The notes below the pieces were generated by a model, which ran no database searches, was not told the DNA's origin, and saw only the letters and a list, made by a program, of their open reading frames with translations. Shown piece after piece: positions 59,488-64,000 of a stretch of 64,000 bases of DNA. A program made the translations under genes and the position numbers. This stretch comes from Thermoleophilia bacterium (lineage in GTDB: Bacteria > Actinomycetota > Thermoleophilia > UBA2241). Location of the stretch: assembly GCA_041393415.1 (NCBI GenBank), contig JAWKKE010000001.1, positions 434,001 through 498,000 on the forward strand. The letters run 5' to 3'. Position 1 is the stretch's first letter; every line of letters begins with the position of its first letter.

Positions 59488-61275
59488 GACATCACCCCAC
59501 GTCGCGATGCCTCACCAGATCGGTCGGGGAGACGGTTGAGATTCCTCGCCTGGCCCACAGCAGATGCGCGCGGGATCCCGCCCGCCGTCCCCCACGGAGC
59601 CTCCGGCGTGAAACTGCCGGTCGCGCCTGCTTCGGCCTCGGCGGCGAGCATCTCTCCCTGCTCGAACGTCAGATGTGACGTGCGCAAAGGATCCTCGCGC
59701 AGGAACAGTACAACGATGAGGCCGATGACGCTGATCACGGAGGCGATCAGGAAATTGCGCTCGCCGATGGCCGAATCGAGGCTCAAGCGCACCGCCTGCA
59801 TGAACGCGGTGAACAGCGCTTCCCTGGTCGCCCAGTTTCGAGAACGCGTCGTGGATCTGCTGGCTCGCGGCCTCTGGAGAGCAACACCTGAGGTTGTTGA
59901 GCGCCTCCGCGCCCTTGTAGTCCTGCAGCGCCGGCGTGGCAGATTAGTCTTCATCGCCGCCGCAAACTGGAGTTGTTCAAGACGGTACCGGAAACACCGC
60001 CATGCCGACAGTACCGCTGATGGAGTGAAAGAACTGCAGACCGGCAGAGACCTCCAGCCGCTGCGACGGGTACTGATTCTGAACGATGACGGTGAAGGCG
60101 CTCATGCCGACACCCATGCCCAGACCCATCACGACATGGTCGCGTGAGCGTCGTCCATGTCGTACCGACGCTCATGCGCGAGAGCAGTATGCGCCAGCGG
60201 TCGAGAGGAGATAGCCGACGATGACGACCACCTGTACTTGCTTTGTCCTCGCCAGAATCTGCCCGGAGGTGATGCTGCTCAGAATCGCCCCCAGCATCAG
60301 CGGCATGAGGATGATGCCCGAGTTGGTCGCCGACTTCCCCAGGACGCCTTGCACGAAGAGCGGCAGAAACATGATGGCGCCGAACATGGCCGCCATCTGT
60401 AGCGCCCCGGCCACGGCTGAGACGGTGAAGATGCTGTTTTCGAACAGCCGCGGATTGATGACGGGCTCCGCGGCTCCCCGCTCGCGAAAGTAGAACGCGA
60501 CCCACATGACCACCGAGAAGGCGAACAATCCGATGATCTGCCAGGACTGCCATGGGTACGTGTTGCCGCCCCAGCTGAGGCCGAGCAGAAGCGGCACCGC
60601 CGCGGCCACGAGAAGAGCAGATCCCGCATAGTCGATGCGGTGCTTGCGCACACTCATGTGGCCGGGCAGCGCGACCGCGGCAAACGCGAGCGCGAGCACA
60701 CCGACCGGCGCATTGACGTAGAACGTCCAGCGCCAGCCCAGACTGCTGTCGGTGATCCAGCCGCCCAGCAACGGTCCGACGATCGTGGCCAAGGCGAAGA
60801 CACTCATGAGAACGCCGGCCCACTTGGCGCGCTGCGTCGGTGGAAAGATGTCGCCGATGATCGCTTGCGTGATCGGCATCATGGCTCCGGCGCCGATACC
60901 CTGGAAGGCGCGGAAGAGAATGAGCTCGGTCATGCTGTGACTCTGGCCGCAGAGCATCGAGCCCGTAAGAAACACCACCATACCGATCATGAAGAAGCGC
61001 TTGCGGCCGTAGGCGTCGCTGAGCTTGCCCCAGATCGGCATGGACGCCGTCGAGGCGAGAAGGTAGGCGGTGGCGACCCACGCATAGTGCTCGAGGCCGT
61101 TCAGATCCGCGATGATGCGCGGCATGGCAGTCCCGACGACCGTCTGATCGAGCGCCGAGAGCAGCATGCCGAGCATGACCGAGGCGAGCACAAAGCCGAT
61201 GCGACGACGAGACAGTGTGTCTCCCCACGCCTGATGGACGGCCTGCGGCTGATCGATCGCAGAGACTTCAGCCAC
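59488..61275 (-). pseudogene. MFS exporter (DHA2, EmrB-like), C-terminal part frameshifted
   Basis: From GTG 61275 (preceded by GGAGG) a 367-codon frame encodes a normal DHA2 transporter: SALDQTVVGTAMPRIIADL, motif A GKLSDAYGRKRFF, IVGPLLGGWITDSSLGWRWTFYV (motif C). It breaks at about 60180 inside a helix. Homology continues in other frames (GMGVGMSAFTVIVQNQYP, FHSISGTVGMAVFG, FLIASVISVIGLIVVLFLRED) to about 59500. Several small indels are needed. The intact part overlaps the MarR gene by eight bases, as in emrRAB-like drug operons. Confidence 0.75.
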
Positions 61276-61771
61276 GCTGCACCTCCGAACCGTCGCGGCC
61301 GCCAACGTCGGCCGACGACCGCGACGCTGCCGCGGCCGCCTCGCGTCGAAGCGCGCGCAGGCCGCAAGTGAGACCACGCAACTCGTCGTCGCTGAGCGCC
61401 TCCAGTAAGGATGCGAGGGTGCCTTCGCGACCTTCGCGCAGGCGCGCGGCAAGCCCCTCAGCCGCCGATGTGGCTGTAACCAGGGTGCGCCGACGATCGT
61501 GCGCATCGCGCTCACGCGTAACGAGGCCGCGCTCCTCGAGGCGGTCGACGAGCAGGCTGGCGGCGGGCTCGCTGAGACCGAGACGGCGGCCGAGCTCACC
61601 CACCGGCTGTGGCCCGGTGGAGGTCACCATGGCCATGGCCTTGAACTGACCCATAGTGAGATCGAGCGAGAGCAACTCGACACCGGCGCTGCGGTTGAGC
61701 GCGGCGAACACGTCGCGAGCCGCCGCGCGACACTCGGCAACACGGCTCTCGCGATCTGACAACTCTGACAC
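61268..61771 (-). CDS. MarR-family regulator
   Basis: A 167-residue repressor. The winged HTH is LGRRLGLSEPAASLLVDRLEERGLVTRERDAHDRRRTLVTAT, with the DxRR wing motif that marks MarR proteins. The long C-terminus is Arg/Ala-rich. GTG 61771 has GGAGG six bases upstream. It overlaps the start of the MFS exporter by eight bases, so it should repress that exporter and the methyltransferase behind it until a drug or phenolic ligand binds. Confidence 0.9.
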   Translation of the reverse strand: MSELSDRESRVAECRAAARDVFAALNRSAGVELLSLDLTMGQFKAMAMVTSTGPQPVGELGRRLGLSEPAASLLVDRLEERGLVTRERDAHDRRRTLVTATSAAEGLAARLREGREGTLASLLEALSDDELRGLTCGLRALRREAAAAASRSSADVGGRDGSEVQRG

Positions 61772-61823
61772 TAAGAACCTCCGATGGCACGATGAAACGA
61801 CCGAATCCTTTTGCGGAATATAT

Positions 61824-61832
61824 GTAGTCTAC
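61824..61832. promoter_or_regulatory. Short palindrome GTAGTCTAC upstream of marR
   Basis: A nine-base dyad in an AT-rich patch, 53 bp before the MarR start. The same nine bases form the centre of the TetR operator at 54297-54321. It may be part of the MarR operator. Confidence 0.35.
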
Positions 61833-61918
61833 TCAACGAAATAGACCACGGCAAACGTCGGCGCCCTAGATCACGCAGCGTCGTGCGCAGCGATCGGATC
61901 AGCCCGCGCCTGCGCCGC

Positions 61919-62653
61919 CTACGTGCATTGCGCCGCTGCGCGAATCGCCGTCCCGTCGTACACGGGCACGACCGCAACCTGGTCACAGGCGAAGGAGTAC
62001 GGCAGCACGTCGTCCAGGCCCAGCCTTCGCAGCCGGTGACGCTGCGCAGCCTTCTCTATGTAGACGAGCGGGTCGGCGGCGGCCAAGCGCCAGAGGTCCA
62101 TCGCCGCATGAGCCGAATCGCACTCGGTGACGAAGGCGTCCGTGCCGACCAGTCTCTCCGCCAACGCTCCAGCGAAAAGCGTGTCTTCGAGGCAGAAGCG
62201 GTTCTTCCAGCCGGAGCAGAGGATGACCACGTTCTTACGCTGCCGAGCAAGCCACGCCGCAAGAGCCGAGATGTTGATGAAGGCGCCGATGGCGACGCCG
62301 CTGGCGCCCTCCGCGATCTTGAGCGCCTTGGTGCCGTTGGTCGTGCAATACACGAGCGTCCTGCCGCCGACGGCCTCTCGCGTGAAGCTGAAGGCGGAGT
62401 TGCCGAAGTCGGCGAAGTCGACCTGCACACCATCCTTCTCGGAGGCGACCAGGTACCCTCGTGCCTTAAGTCGCCTGGCCTCTTCGTGCGTCGGCACCGG
62501 GATGATGGCCTCCACGCCGTTCGCGACAGCCGTGCAGATGGTGGTCGTGGCACGCAGGATGTCTACCAGCACGACGACGAAGTCGTCCCTTGTCGACACG
62601 TCCGGGAACAGCCCCGGAGAGAAGCAGACCTCGACAGACCTCGCCTCTTGCAC
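61919..62653 (-). CDS. comB: 2-phosphosulfolactate phosphatase family protein
   Basis: A 244-residue ComB-type Mg2+-dependent phosphatase. The motifs VVLVDILRATTTICTAVANGVEAIIP, TTNGTKALKIAEGASGVAIGAFINISAL and ILCSGWKNRFCLEDTLFAGALAE match the family. ComB hydrolyses 2-phosphosulfolactate in coenzyme M synthesis, but many bacterial members lie outside that pathway and their substrate is unknown. GTG 62653 is chosen because GGAGG lies eight bases upstream. It diverges from the response regulator. Confidence 0.88.
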   Translation of the reverse strand: MQEARSVEVCFSPGLFPDVSTRDDFVVVLVDILRATTTICTAVANGVEAIIPVPTHEEARRLKARGYLVASEKDGVQVDFADFGNSAFSFTREAVGGRTLVYCTTNGTKALKIAEGASGVAIGAFINISALAAWLARQRKNVVILCSGWKNRFCLEDTLFAGALAERLVGTDAFVTECDSAHAAMDLWRLAAADPLVYIEKAAQRHRLRRLGLDDVLPYSFACDQVAVVPVYDGTAIRAAAQCT

Positions 62654-62747
62654 TCGGCCATCCTCCTCGGTGATGAGACATGCTCGCGCCACTCGCCCTG
62701 CGCCTAGCCGCACAGTGTACATCCACACTCACCGACACCGGCGGTGA

Positions 62748-62776
62748 TTGTCCCCTCCGCAACCCCATGCTAGCCT
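62748..62776 (+). promoter_or_regulatory. Promoter of the response regulator gene, possibly leaderless
   Basis: TTGTCC (62748-62753), 17 bp, then TAGCCT (62771-62776). The ATG at 62784 is only seven bases beyond the -10 box, where transcription should begin, and no ribosome site precedes it, so the transcript may be leaderless. Confidence 0.4.
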
Positions 62777-62783
62777 CGAAACC

Positions 62784-63482
62784 ATGGTCCACAGCATCCT
62801 TGTCGTAGAAGACGAACGAAAGATCCGCGATCTCGTGCGCGGCTACCTCGAACGCGCCGGCGCCTCCGTGTATTCGACGGCCTCCGGCGCGGAGGCAATC
62901 GAGATCGCCCACAGCACGGCACTCGACCTCGTCGTGCTCGATCTCGGGTTGCCGGACATCCCCGGCAGCGAAGTCCTGCGTGAGATCCGCACACACTCAG
63001 ACGTGCCGGTCCTGGTGCTCACGTCGCGCGCCACCGAGGAGGACCGCATCCGCGGCCTCGAGCTCGGCGCGGACGACTATGTCACCAAACCGTTCAGCCC
63101 GCGCGAGCTCGTACTGCGCACGCAGGCGATCCTCCGCCGCGGTCGAAGCGAGCAGGGCGGCCCGCAGCGGATGTCGTTCGGCGACGGTGAGCTGGTCATC
63201 GACGAGGGGGCGCGCGAGGTGTTCGTCCGCGGCAAGGTTACCGACCTCACGGCGACGGAGTGGGGCGTGCTCACCACGCTCGCCGCTTCTCCCGGCCGCG
63301 TCTACACGCGCTTCGAGCTCATCAACCGCGTGCGCGGCTATGAGTTCGACGGCTACGAGCGCACCGTCGACTCTCACATCAAGAACCTGCGCCGCAAGCT
63401 GGAACGCGATCCGCGCACTCCATCGATCATCGGCACAGTAATCGGCGGCGGCTACCGACTGGGTATCAAGCGCGATGTCTAG
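62784..63482 (+). CDS. OmpR/PhoB-family response regulator
   Basis: A 232-residue two-domain regulator. The receiver domain (residues 1-118) has the acidic pair E9/D10, the phosphorylation site D53 in VVLDLGLPD, T in VLTSRATEED and K in YVTKPFSP. The C-terminal winged helix ends GTVIGGGYRLGIKRDV, with YERTVDSHIKNLRRKLERDP the DNA-recognition helix. It is followed by a sensor kinase that overlaps by eight bases, its likely partner. Targets and stimulus are unknown. Confidence 0.95.
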   Translation: MVHSILVVEDERKIRDLVRGYLERAGASVYSTASGAEAIEIAHSTALDLVVLDLGLPDIPGSEVLREIRTHSDVPVLVLTSRATEEDRIRGLELGADDYVTKPFSPRELVLRTQAILRRGRSEQGGPQRMSFGDGELVIDEGAREVFVRGKVTDLTATEWGVLTTLAASPGRVYTRFELINRVRGYEFDGYERTVDSHIKNLRRKLERDPRTPSIIGTVIGGGYRLGIKRDV

Positions 63483-64000
63483 CAGACTCACCGCCGCCTT
63501 CGTGGCCGTCGCACTCATGGCCGTGGCCGTGCTCGGAGGACTGATCTGGGCGACGACGCAGAGCGAGGTGGCCAGACTCGCCGATGCACGAGAAGCCGCG
63601 ACGACCCAGGACGTCGTGGCAACGCTCGCCGACGCCTATGCGGAGGCGAGCTCCTGGCAGCCCACCGATACGCGCGCGGCCCACGTACTCGCCGCTAGCG
63701 CGGGCGCCACCCTCGTCGTGCTCGACGAAAATGGGGAGGCGGTGCCCTTTGGACGCGGAATGGGCGCGACCGGAGGCGGTTCGATGATGTCGGGAAGGAT
63801 CACGGAGGCTGACCTAGGACCGGCCCAGGAGACACCGGTGATCGTCGACGGCCGTCAAGTCGGCACAGCGGTGCTGCGCTTTCCTCTGGGCGCATCGGCG
63901 GCCGAGGAGCAGATCCGCAGCGCGCTCGGAAGCACAGTCCTCTGGGGAGGTCTCCTGGCCGCCGGCTTGGCTGCGGTCGCTGGTCTGTTGGTGGCACGCC
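63475..64000 (+). CDS. Sensor histidine kinase, N-terminal part (cut by window edge)
   Basis: From ATG 63475 the frame is open to the window end, 175 codons. Residues 7-27 form a first membrane span (LTAAFVAVALMAVAVLGGL), then an extracytoplasmic sensor of about 120 residues with no motif I recognise (SWQPTDTRAAHVL, ATLVVLDENGEAVPFGR), and a second membrane span begins at about residue 150 (LWGGLLAAGLAAVAGLLVA). HAMP, HisKA and ATPase domains would follow outside the window. The start overlaps the regulator stop by eight bases, so it is the partner of that regulator. Confidence 0.85.
   Translation, partial: MSSRLTAAFVAVALMAVAVLGGLIWATTQSEVARLADAREAATTQDVVATLADAYAEASSWQPTDTRAAHVLAASAGATLVVLDENGEAVPFGRGMGATGGGSMMSGRITEADLGPAQETPVIVDGRQVGTAVLRFPLGASAAEEQIRSALGSTVLWGGLLAAGLAAVAGLLVAR

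Noticed and set aside
1..64000. CRISPR array or long tandem repeats
   Set aside because: Reading through the window I found no regularly spaced repeats of 24-40 bp and no cas genes.

Overview
The window is 64 kb of GC-rich DNA with frequent GTG and occasional TTG starts, good Shine-Dalgarno sites and many TetR, MarR and Lrp regulators. DUF4328/DUF2510 proteins and the Nif3/RNase H pairing point to the Actinomycetota, perhaps a deep lineage such as Thermoleophilia or Coriobacteriia; this is inference. A pyruvate-type ferredoxin oxidoreductase and a molybdenum locus suggest anaerobic or facultative metabolism, while KatG, PerR and MsrA show exposure to oxygen. Both ends cut genes: an alcohol dehydrogenase on the left and a sensor kinase on the right.

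Layout. 1-3.9 kb: alcohol dehydrogenase, cupin and aldo/keto reductase, then a DUF4328 membrane protein and a lipoprotein MsrA. 4.0-6.3 kb is a graveyard of fragments: a broken HsdR-N-like gene, a possible transposase tail, and an orphan Rhs core followed by two stop-coupled small genes that look like a toxin tip and its immunity gene. 6.3-12.3 kb is a compact alkyl-sulfate module: TetR regulator, alkyl sulfatase, SulP anion transporter and MFS exporter. A scrap of an IS3 element, a secreted PPC-domain protein and tRNA-Cys and tRNA-Gly follow up to 15.8 kb.

15.8-31.5 kb holds a Nif3-RNase H fusion, an FAD disulfide reductase-like protein, an MFS and an SLC13 transporter, succinate-semialdehyde dehydrogenase, an ABC-F ATPase, an Lrp/hydroxyacid dehydrogenase/HisC operon facing a Tat-exported peptide-binding protein, and a nitroreductase. 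31.5-37.1 kb is the molybdenum region: modA-modB-modC-mobA behind a good promoter and a roughly 147-nt structured leader that may be a Moco-type riboswitch, an SDR gene, and mobB. mobB ends a second operon (42.5-36.5 kb) of an XRE-cupin regulator, an acyl-CoA ligase and PorC-PorD-PorA-PorB, which would interconvert 2-oxoacids, acyl-CoA and free acids with ferredoxin as electron carrier.

42.6-47.4 kb encodes a CNNM/CBS membrane protein, a large unrecognised helical lipoprotein and a serpin lipoprotein. 47.5-53.6 kb is a metal and redox region: a P1B ATPase facing a CadR-like MerR regulator across a promoter with a 19-bp spacer, a DUF318 permease overlapping a phosphoesterase, a divergent ArsR regulator with a CxxC thioredoxin-like protein, and a DsrE-like protein. 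53.6-64 kb contains a TetR/EamA pair with a fine operator, PerR-katG, an MFS and O-methyltransferase operon under MarR, ComB, and a two-component system. From about 57.1 to 60.2 kb the katG, methyltransferase and MFS genes all carry many small frameshifts on both strands, which looks more like locally poor sequence than three independent gene deaths.
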